In this document: one piece after another, positions 48,206-56,360 of the stretch
How positions within the stretch are numbered: position 1 is the stretch's first letter
How the letters are laid out: every line of letters starts with the position of its first letter
Assembly (NCBI RefSeq): GCF_018614915.1
Contig: NZ_JAGGNU010000019.1
Span: 1 to 64,000, forward strand
Direction: 5' to 3'
DNA: 64,000 nucleotides
From: Variovorax paradoxus
GTDB lineage: Bacteria; Pseudomonadota; Gammaproteobacteria; Burkholderiales; Burkholderiaceae_C
Translations under genes and position numbers: made by a program
The notes under the pieces: generated by a model
Databases searched by the model: none
Seen by the model: the letters and a program-made list of their open reading frames with translations, nothing else
What the model was told of the DNA's origin: nothing

Positions 48206-48574
48206 ATGGACTTTGCCGTCGTCCTCGCCCTGTTCAGCCTGTTCGCCGCCACGCTTCTTTCCAACCTTCTTGCGCGCCGGCGCGAAAAGGCGCTGCAATT
48301 CGACCCCGTCACGAGCGAGGCGCGCGAACTGCTGCTGCGCGAGCGTGCCGCCCCGGTTCCGCTGTGCCCCACGCTCACGCCCCAGCACTGGGCCCGCATC
48401 GAAGCCGCGCAGCCCTCCTGGCGGCGTCAGGTGTTCGAAGCGGCGCGGGCGCGCTACTTCGAAGCGCGCAACGCCTTCTCCCGCAACGACATCGATGGCG
48501 AGCTCTACTACCCGAACCCGGCCGTGATCGTGGGCGCGGCGCACCAGGTGCTGGTGCTGACGGAACGCTTCTGA
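48206..48574 (+). CDS. Hypothetical protein with one N-terminal membrane helix
   Basis: The 122-residue frame starts MDFAVVLALFSLFAATLLSN, a single membrane anchor, followed by a charged soluble part (WRRQVFEAARARYFEARNAF and ELYYPNPAVIVGAAHQVLV). It lies 29 bp after the previous small gene and may be cotranscribed with it. Family unknown. Other frames over the same bases lack a sensible product. Confidence 0.55.
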   Translation: MDFAVVLALFSLFAATLLSNLLARRREKALQFDPVTSEARELLLRERAAPVPLCPTLTPQHWARIEAAQPSWRRQVFEAARARYFEARNAFSRNDIDGELYYPNPAVIVGAAHQVLVLTERF

Positions 48575-48611
48575 AGTTCCGCCGGCGGCCGCCGGCTGGC
48601 TGGCTACCCGG

Positions 48612-49094
48612 TTAGTGGTAGATCTTCTGCAGCAGGCGGATCAGCGTCTCGCGCTCGCGCGATGTGAGGCGCGCGCTGGCATCGGCCTCCAGTTCGACCA
48701 CCGTCCGCTCCGCGTCGCGCACCAGGGCTTCGCCCGCCGGGGTCAGGTGCAAGCCGATGGCGCGGCCGTCGTGCGGGTGGGGGCGCCGCTCGATCAGGCC
48801 GCGGCTGTCCATGGCGGAGATCAGGCTCACCAGGTTCGGCGGCAGGATGTCGAGCGTGGCGCACAGCTGGCGCGAGGTAGCGCCCGGGTTGTGGGCCAGC
48901 AGCGAGAGCACCGAGAAGTCCACCTGCTTCAAGCCATAGGCGGCCATGCGCTCCGCGAACACCATGCTCACCGCCAGCCAGGCGCGCCGCGCGTTGTAGC
49001 CGACCAGGGCTTCGAGCACGCGGGTGTCGAGCCGGTCGGCGCGCGGCGGCGGAACGAGGGCCGTCGAGGTGGATTTCTTGCGGGTCGTTGCCAT
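48612..49094 (-). CDS. MarR-family regulator (CouR-like)
   Basis: The 160-residue protein has the MarR winged helix with QVDFSVLSLLAHNPGATSRQ, PPNLVSLISAMDSRGLIERR and the wing DGRAIGLHLT. It is the last gene of the hydroxycinnamate cluster, 40 bp after the acyl-CoA dehydrogenase gene. MarR proteins such as CouR and FerR repress these pathways and are released by the hydroxycinnamoyl-CoA. The palindromic site at 55416-55430 is the likely target. Confidence 0.85.
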   Translation of the reverse strand: MATTRKKSTSTALVPPPRADRLDTRVLEALVGYNARRAWLAVSMVFAERMAAYGLKQVDFSVLSLLAHNPGATSRQLCATLDILPPNLVSLISAMDSRGLIERRPHPHDGRAIGLHLTPAGEALVRDAERTVVELEADASARLTSRERETLIRLLQKIYH

Positions 49095-49134
49095 GATCGG
49101 AGCGTAACTGGCTTGGGCTCCCCGCGGACGTCGC

Positions 49135-50862
49135 CTAGGCGGCAGGCCGCGTGAGCGTCACGGCTTCGCAGGCGCGCTTGACGATGCCCAGCCGCATCTC
49201 GAACTCCGGCAGCACCCAGCGGCGAAAGGCCGCGACCGGTTGCGACCAGCGCGGCTCGCCGGGCGCCGCCCGCTCGATGCGCGCCCAGGCCCAGGCCAGC
49301 ATCGCGAGCATCACGACCCGCAGGTAGTCGTCGGCCACTTCGTAGGGCAGCGCGGCGTCGGCCGCTGCCGCCATGACGACCGTGGTGCCGAGGTAGCGCA
49401 GCTGGGCGAGCCGGCGCTGCACATCGGCCTCGATGTCGCGCGCGGCGTCGAGCTCGTCGCGCAGTTCGAGCAGCAGGGCCGACATGCCGGCGCCGCCGTC
49501 CGGCAGCACCTTGCGCACCAGCAGATCGATGGCCTGGATCTCGTTGGTGCCCTCGTAGATCATGGTCACGCGCGCATCGCGCAGCACCTGCTCGATGCCC
49601 CATTCGCGCACGTAGCCGTGGCCGCCGAAGACCTGCAGGCATTCGCTGGCGCCGTGGAAAGCCTGCTGCGTGCAGGCCGCCTTGAGCACCGGCGTGACCA
49701 GTGCGCACCAGCGCTGCGCGCGTTCCCTGGCCTTGGCGTCGCCGTCGTGCCGGGCGATGTCGAGTTGCAGCGCAGTGCGGTAGGCGACGAGCCGCGCGCC
49801 GTCGACCCAGGCGCGCTGCGTGTCGAGGATGCGGCGGATCGCCGGGTGCTCGGCAATCAGGTCGGCCGCTTCGCTGCCGCGGCTCGCCGGCGCCGGCCCG
49901 GGCGCGCGCATCTGGCGCCGCTCCTGCGCATAGGCCGCGGCCTTCTGCCAGGCCGCATCGAGCAGGCCGATGCCCTGCAGCGCGACGTGCAGCCGCGCCG
50001 CATTCATCATCACGAACATCGCGGCCAGCCCGCGGTTCGGCTCGCCGATCAGCCAGCCGGTGGCCTCGTCGAAGCGCATGACGCAGGTCGGGCTGCCGTG
50101 CAGGCCCATCTTTTCCTCGATGCGCTCGCAGTGCACCGCGTTGCGCGTGCCGTCGGGCAGCCGCTTGGGCACCAGCACCAGCGACAAGCCCTTGGGGCCG
50201 GCCGGCGCATCCGGCAGGCGGCACAGCACCAGGTGGACGATGTTCTCCGTCAGGTCGTGCTCGCCACCGGAGATGAAGATCTTGCCGCCCGACACGCGAT
50301 GGCTGCCGTCGCCTTGCGGCACGGCGCGGGTGCGCACCTGGCCCAGGTCGCTGCCTGCATGCGCCTCGGTCAGGCACATCGTCGCAAGCCATTCGCCGCT
50401 CGCGATCTTCGACAGGTAGCGCTGCTTCAGTTCCTCGCTGCCGTGGTGCCTGAGGCATTCGTACGCGCCGTGCAGCAGGCCGGGCGCCATGGTGAGGCCG
50501 TGGTTCGCCGCGCTGAGCCATTCGAACAGGACCGCCTCGAGCACGGCCGGCAGGCCCTGGCCGCCGTCCTCGGGCGCGGCGGATAGCGCGAGCCAGCCGC
50601 CCTCGCTCAAGGCCTGGTAGGCGGCGCGAAAGCCGGGCGGCGTGAGCACCTCGCCGTCGGCGAAGCGGCAGCCTTCTTCGTCGCCACTGCGATTGATCGG
50701 CGCGATGACCTCGGCGACGAACTTGCCCGCTTCGTCGAGCACCTGCGCCTGCAGTTCGCCGTCGAATTCGGCAAACGGGGCGAGCGCGCGCAGGCGCGGC
50801 GTGGCGCCGAGCACGGTCTGGAGCAGGAAGCGGACTTCGTCGGGGCGGGGCTGGAAGTTCAT
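49135..50862 (-). CDS. Acyl-CoA dehydrogenase
   Basis: The 575-residue flavoprotein is of the long type with a C-terminal extension. It has MCLTEAHAGSDLGQVRT (FAD contact), VFGGHGYVREWGIEQ, and the catalytic-base region MIYEGTNEIQAIDLL. In the hydroxycinnamate cluster it could convert a saturated phenylpropanoyl-CoA to the cinnamoyl-CoA, feeding dihydro-compounds into the same route. That substrate is inferred from context. Confidence 0.88.
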   Translation of the reverse strand: MNFQPRPDEVRFLLQTVLGATPRLRALAPFAEFDGELQAQVLDEAGKFVAEVIAPINRSGDEEGCRFADGEVLTPPGFRAAYQALSEGGWLALSAAPEDGGQGLPAVLEAVLFEWLSAANHGLTMAPGLLHGAYECLRHHGSEELKQRYLSKIASGEWLATMCLTEAHAGSDLGQVRTRAVPQGDGSHRVSGGKIFISGGEHDLTENIVHLVLCRLPDAPAGPKGLSLVLVPKRLPDGTRNAVHCERIEEKMGLHGSPTCVMRFDEATGWLIGEPNRGLAAMFVMMNAARLHVALQGIGLLDAAWQKAAAYAQERRQMRAPGPAPASRGSEAADLIAEHPAIRRILDTQRAWVDGARLVAYRTALQLDIARHDGDAKARERAQRWCALVTPVLKAACTQQAFHGASECLQVFGGHGYVREWGIEQVLRDARVTMIYEGTNEIQAIDLLVRKVLPDGGAGMSALLLELRDELDAARDIEADVQRRLAQLRYLGTTVVMAAAADAALPYEVADDYLRVVMLAMLAWAWARIERAAPGEPRWSQPVAAFRRWVLPEFEMRLGIVKRACEAVTLTRPAA

Positions 50863-50940
50863 CGGGAGGCGGAGATCATCTTGGCGCCACGACGCGCAGC
50901 GCGGCCAGGCTGAGCGCACCGAAACGCAGTGCTGCCATGC

Positions 50941-51930
50941 TCAGGACTCTGCAGTAAAACCGATCTGCTTGACCAGCGGACCCCAGCGCTCGTATTCCGC
51001 CTTCTGATCGGCCGCCATTTCCTGCGGCGTGCTGCCGTTCGCCACCAGGCCGACCAGGGCCAAGGCGTCGATCACCGACTTGTCCTTCAGCGCGGCAGTG
51101 ATCGCGGCGTTGGCCGCAGCGACGGTCGCGGGCGGCGTCCTGGCGGGCGCGTAGAAGCCGAACCACTCTTCCGAGGTCACGTCCGGGTAGCCCAACTCGG
51201 TGAAGGTGGGCACGTCGGGCAGATAGGGAGAGCGCTTCCTGCCGGAGGTGGCCAGCACGCGCACGCGGCCGGCCTTGATGTATTGCAGGTAGTCGCCGCT
51301 GGGGTTCATGGCCGCGGCGACCTGGCCGCCTACCAGGTCGGTGATGCTGGGCACGGTGCCGCGATAGGGCACGTGCTTGAGTTCCACGCCCGAGCGCAGA
51401 CCCAAGAGCGCGCCCAGCAGGTGCGGCATGGAGCCTGCGCCCGGCGAACCGTAGTTGGCCTGCGCCGGGTTGGCCTTGGCCCAGGCCAGAAAGTCCTTCA
51501 GCGTCTTCACTTCGGCCGGCACGGCGGGCCCGACCGCCAGGCCGTGGAACATGATGGCGCCGATCGACACCTGCGTGACGTCTTCCGGCTTGTAGCTGAG
51601 CTTGGGATAGATGTAGGGATAGACCGCGAGCGCCGACACCGGGGCCAGCGTGAGTACCGAGCCGTCGGCCGGGGAGCTCTTCAGCGTCTCCACGGCGATG
51701 CGGCCGCCTGCGCCGGGCTTGTTCTCCACGAAGCCGGGGTTCTTGCTGTAGGGCGTGCCGCCCAGTTTCTCGGCCACGCGGCGGGCCACGCTGTCGCCGG
51801 CGCTGCCGGCGGGAAAGCCGTACATGATCTTGACCTGGTCCAGTGCCTGGGCCAGGGCCGAGAGCGGCGAGAGGGCGCCCAGGATGGCGGCGCTGCCCAG
51901 GGTGTGCATGAAGTGACGACGGTGTTGCAT
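50941..51930 (-). CDS. Bug/TctC-family periplasmic solute-binding protein
   Basis: The 329-residue protein has a signal peptide (MQHRRHFMHTLGSAAILGAL, cut near ALA-QA) and Bug blocks IMYGFPAGSAGDSVARR, NKPGAGGRIAVETL and HVPYRGTVPSITDLVGGQ. It sits inside the hydroxycinnamate gene run, between the short-chain dehydrogenase and the acyl-CoA dehydrogenase. An aromatic acid is therefore a likely ligand. No membrane partners are adjacent. Confidence 0.87.
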   Translation of the reverse strand: MQHRRHFMHTLGSAAILGALSPLSALAQALDQVKIMYGFPAGSAGDSVARRVAEKLGGTPYSKNPGFVENKPGAGGRIAVETLKSSPADGSVLTLAPVSALAVYPYIYPKLSYKPEDVTQVSIGAIMFHGLAVGPAVPAEVKTLKDFLAWAKANPAQANYGSPGAGSMPHLLGALLGLRSGVELKHVPYRGTVPSITDLVGGQVAAAMNPSGDYLQYIKAGRVRVLATSGRKRSPYLPDVPTFTELGYPDVTSEEWFGFYAPARTPPATVAAANAAITAALKDKSVIDALALVGLVANGSTPQEMAADQKAEYERWGPLVKQIGFTAES

Positions 51931-51965
51931 GGCGATGTCTCCTTTGTTGTGTCAGTGAGCAGGGC

Positions 51966-52751
51966 TCAGCGCGGCGCCATGCGCAGCGCGCCGTCGAGGC
52001 GGATCACCTCGCCGTTGAGGTGGCCGTTGGCGACGATGTGGCAGGCCAGCTCGGCGAACTCCGAAGGCTTGCCCAGGCGCGGCGGGAAGGGGATCGAGGC
52101 GGCCAGCGATTGCTGGATGGCCTCGGGCAGCTCCTTCAGCAGCGGCGTCGCGAACAGGCCCGGCGCGATGGTGCACACGCGGATGCCGTGCTGCGCCAGG
52201 TCGCGCGCCATCGGCAGCGTCATGCCGACCAGGCCGCTCTTCGAGGCGCTGTAGGCCTGCTGGCCGACTTGGCCGTCGAAGGCCGCGACCGAGGCGGTGA
52301 ACAGCATCACGCCGCGTTCGCCGCCTTCCAGCGGATCGAGCTTCGCGCACTGCGCCGCATAGAGGCGGCTGATGTTGTAGGCGCCGACCAGGTTGACGTT
52401 GACCACGCGCACGAAGTCCTCGAGCGGCGCCGGGTTGCCGTCCTTGGCGACGATGCGCTTGGCGCTGCCGATGCCGGCCACGTTCATGAGGATGCGCGCC
52501 GGGCCGTGCGCGGCGGCGGCCTTGTCGAGCGCGGCGTTGACGCTGTCGGTGTTCGTGATGTCGCAGCTGCAGGCCACGGCGCGGCCGTCGCCGAATTCCG
52601 CGCCGATCTCGGCCGCCACCTTCTCGGCCAAGGTGGTGTTGAGGTCGAGCACCGCGACCTTGGCACCCAGGCGCGCGAGCTCGCGCGCGGTCGCTTCGCC
52701 CAGGCCCGATGCGCCGCCGGTGACGAGCGCGGCTTGTCCTTCGATCTTCAT
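51966..52751 (-). CDS. Short-chain dehydrogenase, 3-hydroxyacyl-CoA dehydrogenase type (CouN-like)
   Basis: The 261-residue enzyme has the NAD-binding [11 protein letters not shown] (about 11-21), NVAGIG, the catalytic Ser in [10 protein letters not shown] and YSASKSG. It resembles type-II 3-hydroxyacyl-CoA dehydrogenases (HSD17B10-like). In this cluster it would oxidise the 3-hydroxy-3-arylpropanoyl-CoA to the beta-keto thioester. It overlaps the CoA-ligase gene by 4 bases. Confidence 0.87.
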   Translation of the reverse strand: MKIEGQAALVTGGASGLGEATARELARLGAKVAVLDLNTTLAEKVAAEIGAEFGDGRAVACSCDITNTDSVNAALDKAAAAHGPARILMNVAGIGSAKRIVAKDGNPAPLEDFVRVVNVNLVGAYNISRLYAAQCAKLDPLEGGERGVMLFTASVAAFDGQVGQQAYSASKSGLVGMTLPMARDLAQHGIRVCTIAPGLFATPLLKELPEAIQQSLAASIPFPPRLGKPSEFAELACHIVANGHLNGEVIRLDGALRMAPR

Positions 52752-54613
52752 GGCTTGTCTCCTTGGGGTTTCAACGTGAAGGTCAGGGTGCCGGCATGCA
52801 GCGCGTCCACCGTGTCGGCGCGGTGCTTGAGCACGGCGCGCTGGTTGATCGAGCCCTTGTCGGTGACCTCTCCCTTGTCGATCGAGGGCGGCTCCACGAC
52901 CAGGTGCGCCCGCGCGATGCGGTTGGCGCTGCCGGTGGCGGTTTTCGCGAGTTCGTCCACCACGCGCTGGAAGTGCGCCTGTACGGCGGCGCTCTCGAGC
53001 ACCTGCTGCATCGTGGCATCGGCACCGAGGCCGGCGAGCTCGCGCACCTTCTGCGTGGGAAAGAGCAGCGCGCCGACTTCCTTCAGGTTGAGGCCGGTCA
53101 GCACCGCATCCTGCACGTAGGGCGCGCCGGCCGCGATGATCTTCGCGCGCAGCGGGCCGACGCTCACGAAGGTGCCGGTCGCGAGCTTGAAGTCTTCCGC
53201 GATGCGGCCGTCGAAGCGCAGGCCGCGGTGGATGTCCTTCTCGTCGATCCACTTCACCGCATCGCCGGTGCAGAAGAAGCCTTCCTCGTCGAAAGCCTCG
53301 GCAGTGGCCTCGGGCGAGCGCCAGTAGCCCGGCGTGACGTTGGGGCCGCGGTAGCGGACCTCGGTCTTGCCGTCGACGTCGATCAGCTTGAGCGTCATGC
53401 CGGGCGTCGGCACCCCGACATCGCCGGCGCGCACGTCCGGGCTGTTGACGAACATGGCCGACGGGCCCGACTCGGTCATGCCCAGGCCGGTCGCCATGAC
53501 GATGCGTTCGCCGACCTCGGCCTCCTGGGTGGCATGCAGGCTGTCCCAGATCGGCTGCGCCAGCCCGGCGCCGGAATAGAAGAACATGCGCACGCGCGAC
53601 AGCAGCGTCTTGCGCAGCTGCGCGTCGGTCTGCATGGTGTGCGCGATGGCTTCGAAGCCGGTCGGCACGTTGAAGTAGACGGTGGGTGCGATCTCGCGCA
53701 GGTTGCGCAGCGTCTCGCCCATCAGTGCGGGCGTGGGCTTGCCGTCGTCGATGTAGAGCGTGCCGCCGTGGTAGAGCGTGATGCCGACGTTGTGGTTGCC
53801 GCCGAAAGTGTGGTTCCACGGCAGCCAGTCGACCAGCACCGGCGGCTCCTCGGCCAGCGCGGGCATCGACTGGGCGATCTGCATCTGGTTGGCGCACCAC
53901 ATGCGCTGCGTGTTGACGACTGCCTTGGGCATCTTGGTCGAGCCCGAGGTGAAGAGGAACTTGGTGATCGTGTCCGCCCCGGTGGCGGCCATCGCGGCAT
54001 CGACCGCCGCGGTGGCGGGCGTGGCGAGCAGGCGGTCGAAAGCGGTGACGGCGCGGCCTGCCAGCTCGCCTTGCTGCAGCACCACCTCGACCTCGGGCGG
54101 CACCACGGCGGCGATGGCGCGGCCGAAGCGTTGCGCGTCGCTGGCGAACACCAGCCCGGGCGTGAGTGTGTCGACGACGTGGCGCAGCTTCTCGTAGTCC
54201 TGGCTGACGGTCGAGTAGGCCGGCGATGCGGGGCAGTAGGGGATACCGGCGTAGATGCAGCCGAGCGCCAGCAGCGCGTGCTCGAGGCTGTTCTCGCTGA
54301 GGATCATCACCGGGCGCTCGACGCCGAGGCCGCGCTCGAGCAGCGCCTGCCCGATGCTGCGCGCGCCCTGCAGCGCCTGCGCGTAGCTGAGGTGCTGCCA
54401 GTCGCCGGTGCTGCCGTCGGGCAGTTGTTCGCGGCGCGCCATGAAGCTGCGCTCTGGCGCGGTTTCGGCCCAGTGGATCAGGCGGTCGGTGATGCGCGCC
54501 GCGTAGTCCTTCAGCGGCTCGGCGGCCTCCAGGTAGCGCACGCCGGGCGCGCCCTCGCGCAGGCGAACCTCGTGCACGCCGAAGGCAAAGGGGCGGTAGC
54601 GGACAGCGCTCAT
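52748..54613 (-). CDS. fcs: Feruloyl-CoA synthetase-type ligase
   Basis: The 621-residue AMP-forming ligase has the P-loop FLFTSGSTKMPKAVVNTQ, the A5 motif MATGLGMTESGPSA, and A7/A8 residues in FFCTGDAVKW and RGLRFDGRIAEDFKLATGTFV. That last stretch, with DFKL in place of the usual GxxIK, is typical of feruloyl-CoA synthetases of this length. It activates ferulate, p-coumarate or relatives with ATP and CoA. Confidence 0.88.
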   Translation of the reverse strand: MSAVRYRPFAFGVHEVRLREGAPGVRYLEAAEPLKDYAARITDRLIHWAETAPERSFMARREQLPDGSTGDWQHLSYAQALQGARSIGQALLERGLGVERPVMILSENSLEHALLALGCIYAGIPYCPASPAYSTVSQDYEKLRHVVDTLTPGLVFASDAQRFGRAIAAVVPPEVEVVLQQGELAGRAVTAFDRLLATPATAAVDAAMAATGADTITKFLFTSGSTKMPKAVVNTQRMWCANQMQIAQSMPALAEEPPVLVDWLPWNHTFGGNHNVGITLYHGGTLYIDDGKPTPALMGETLRNLREIAPTVYFNVPTGFEAIAHTMQTDAQLRKTLLSRVRMFFYSGAGLAQPIWDSLHATQEAEVGERIVMATGLGMTESGPSAMFVNSPDVRAGDVGVPTPGMTLKLIDVDGKTEVRYRGPNVTPGYWRSPEATAEAFDEEGFFCTGDAVKWIDEKDIHRGLRFDGRIAEDFKLATGTFVSVGPLRAKIIAAGAPYVQDAVLTGLNLKEVGALLFPTQKVRELAGLGADATMQQVLESAAVQAHFQRVVDELAKTATGSANRIARAHLVVEPPSIDKGEVTDKGSINQRAVLKHRADTVDALHAGTLTFTLKPQGDKP

Positions 54614-55386
54614 TCCTTGCTCACCTTGCCCGCGCGGCCCTCGAGGAATTCGCGCACGCGTTCCTTGGCCTCGGGAGCGCTCTGGACGATGCCGGAAATC
54701 AGCGCCTCGGTGAAGAAGCCGTGATCGGCCGGCTGCTCGGCGATGCGCGGCAGCGCGTGCATCAGCGCGTAGTTGGTCAGGGGCGCGTTGGTGGCGACGC
54801 GCTTCGCGAGTTCGAGCGCTTTCTCGAAAGCACTGCCTTCGGCCACCAGGTACTGCGCGAAGCCGGCCCGCTCGCCGTCTTCGGCGTTGTAGACGCGGCC
54901 GGTCATCATCATGTCGGTCATGCGCGCGGCGCCGATCAGCTTGGGGATGCGCACCGAACCGCCGCCGCCGACAAAGATGCCGCGCGAGCCCTCGGGCAGG
55001 GCGTAGAAGGTGGTGGTGTCGGCCACGCGGATGTGGCAGGCGCTCGCGAGCTCGAGCCCGCCGCCGACCACGGCGCCGTGCAGCGCCGCGATCACCGGCA
55101 CGGGGCCGTGCTGCACCAGCTCCAGCGCCGCGTGCCACAGGCGCGAATGGCGCAGGCCCTGGCCGGCATCGCGCTCCTTCAGCTCGGACAGATCGAGGCC
55201 GGCGCAGAAGTGCGGACCTGCGCCGTCGATCACGGCGGCCCGCACGGTGGAGGGGAGGTTCTGGAAGGTGTCGCGCAAGGCGAGGATCAGCGCGTCGGAC
55301 AGCGCATTGCGCTTGGTTGCGCGGGCGAGGCGGATGATGGCGATGTCGTCGCGGATATCGAGTTCGAGGTCGGTGGAATGGGTCAT
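54610..55386 (-). CDS. Enoyl-CoA hydratase, hydroxycinnamoyl-CoA type (CouM-like)
   Basis: The 258-residue crotonase has the oxyanion-hole segments HFCAGLDLSEL and GAVVGGGLELASACHIRVAD. It would hydrate hydroxycinnamoyl-CoA. It is the first gene of the leftward run and overlaps the ligase by 4 bases. The strong promoter at 55410-55438 would start transcription at about 55403. The in-frame ATG at 55404 could thus only be used leaderless, and the ATG at 55386 is preferred. Confidence 0.87.
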   Translation of the reverse strand: MTHSTDLELDIRDDIAIIRLARATKRNALSDALILALRDTFQNLPSTVRAAVIDGAGPHFCAGLDLSELKERDAGQGLRHSRLWHAALELVQHGPVPVIAALHGAVVGGGLELASACHIRVADTTTFYALPEGSRGIFVGGGGSVRIPKLIGAARMTDMMMTGRVYNAEDGERAGFAQYLVAEGSAFEKALELAKRVATNAPLTNYALMHALPRIAEQPADHGFFTEALISGIVQSAPEAKERVREFLEGRAGKVSKE

Positions 55387-55409
55387 GGTTGCGCTCTGGA
55401 GCATGATCG

Positions 55410-55438
55410 ATTATGGTTATGGAAAATAACTAATTCAA
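55410..55438 (-). promoter_or_regulatory. Promoter with embedded operator for the hydroxycinnamate operon
   Basis: On the minus strand, TTGAAT (55433-55438) and CATAAT (55410-55415) are separated by 17 bp. The spacer holds an inverted repeat, GTTAT-GGAAA-ATAAC (55416-55430), which extends by two more positions with one mismatch. A repressor bound there would block RNA polymerase directly. The MarR-type regulator of the cluster is the likely binder. The site lies 61-75 bp before the divergent hydrolase gene and could control both. Confidence 0.72.
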
Positions 55439-55490
55439 GCCGCACTTCGCCGCTGGACACTGGTATTTACCCGCATTGGAGACAAGAGCC

Positions 55491-56357
55491 ATGGACCATC
55501 AGAACCTGATCGCCATCGACACCCACACGCATGCCGAAGTGAGCTGCTGGAATCCCTTCGACAACTACGGCGAGGAATACGATCGCGCGGCCGACAAATA
55601 TTTCCGGTCGAGCCGCCGCCCGACCATCCAGGAGAGCATCGACTACTACCGCGAGCGCAAGATCGGGCTGGTGATGTTCATGGTCGACGCCGAGTCGAAC
55701 CTGGGGCGCCGCCGCATCCCGAACGAGGAGATCGCCGAGGCGGCGCAGAAGAACAGCGACATCATGATCGCCTTCGCCAGCATCGATCCGCACAAGGGAA
55801 AGATGGGCGCGCGCGAGGCGCGGCGGTTGATCGAGGAGCACGGCGTCAAGGGCTTCAAGTTCCACCCGACGGTGCAGGGCTTTCACCCCTACGACAAGAT
55901 GGCCTGGCCGATCTACGAGGTGATCAACGAGTACGCCTTGCCGGCGGTGTTCCACACCGGCCACAGCGGCATCGGCTCGGGCATGCGCTGCGGCGGCGGA
56001 TTGCGGCTCGAATACAGCAACCCGATGCACCTGGACGACGTGGCGATCGATTTCCCCGACATGCAGATCGTGATGGCGCACCCCAGCTTTCCCTGGCAGG
56101 ACGAGGCGCTCAGCGTGGCGACGCACAAGCCCAACGTCTGGATCGACCTGTCGGGCTGGAGCCCCAAGTACTTCCCGAAGCAGCTGGTGCAGTACGCCAA
56201 CACGCTGTTGAAGGACCGCATCCTCTTCGGCAGCGACTACCCGCTGATCACGCCGGACCGCTGGATGAAGGACTTCGAGGACGCCGGCTTCAAGCCCGAG
56301 GTGATGCCCGGCATCCTCAAGGGCAACGCGGTGCGGCTGCTGAAGCTGGACGCATAG
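55491..56357 (+). CDS. Amidohydrolase-family beta-ketoacyl-CoA hydrolase candidate (CouO-like)
   Basis: The 288-residue amidohydrolase_2 protein has the metal motif DTHTHAE near the N-terminus, GFKFHPTVQGFHPYD, HTGHSGIG, MAHPSFPW and the final Asp in FGSDYPLITPDRW. In Rhodococcus a protein of this family (CouO) cleaves the beta-ketoacyl-CoA of the p-coumarate pathway by hydrolysis instead of thiolysis. The set of ligase, hydratase, SDR and MarR genes alongside matches that pathway. GGAGA precedes the ATG. Other amidohydrolase roles (decarboxylase) are possible. Confidence 0.8.
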   Translation: MDHQNLIAIDTHTHAEVSCWNPFDNYGEEYDRAADKYFRSSRRPTIQESIDYYRERKIGLVMFMVDAESNLGRRRIPNEEIAEAAQKNSDIMIAFASIDPHKGKMGAREARRLIEEHGVKGFKFHPTVQGFHPYDKMAWPIYEVINEYALPAVFHTGHSGIGSGMRCGGGLRLEYSNPMHLDDVAIDFPDMQIVMAHPSFPWQDEALSVATHKPNVWIDLSGWSPKYFPKQLVQYANTLLKDRILFGSDYPLITPDRWMKDFEDAGFKPEVMPGILKGNAVRLLKLDA

Positions 56358-56360
56358 ACC

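Noticed and set aside
50876-50938. A 20-codon leftward frame between the Bug protein gene and the acyl-CoA dehydrogenase gene
   Set aside because: It is too short, has no ribosome site and no recognisable product.
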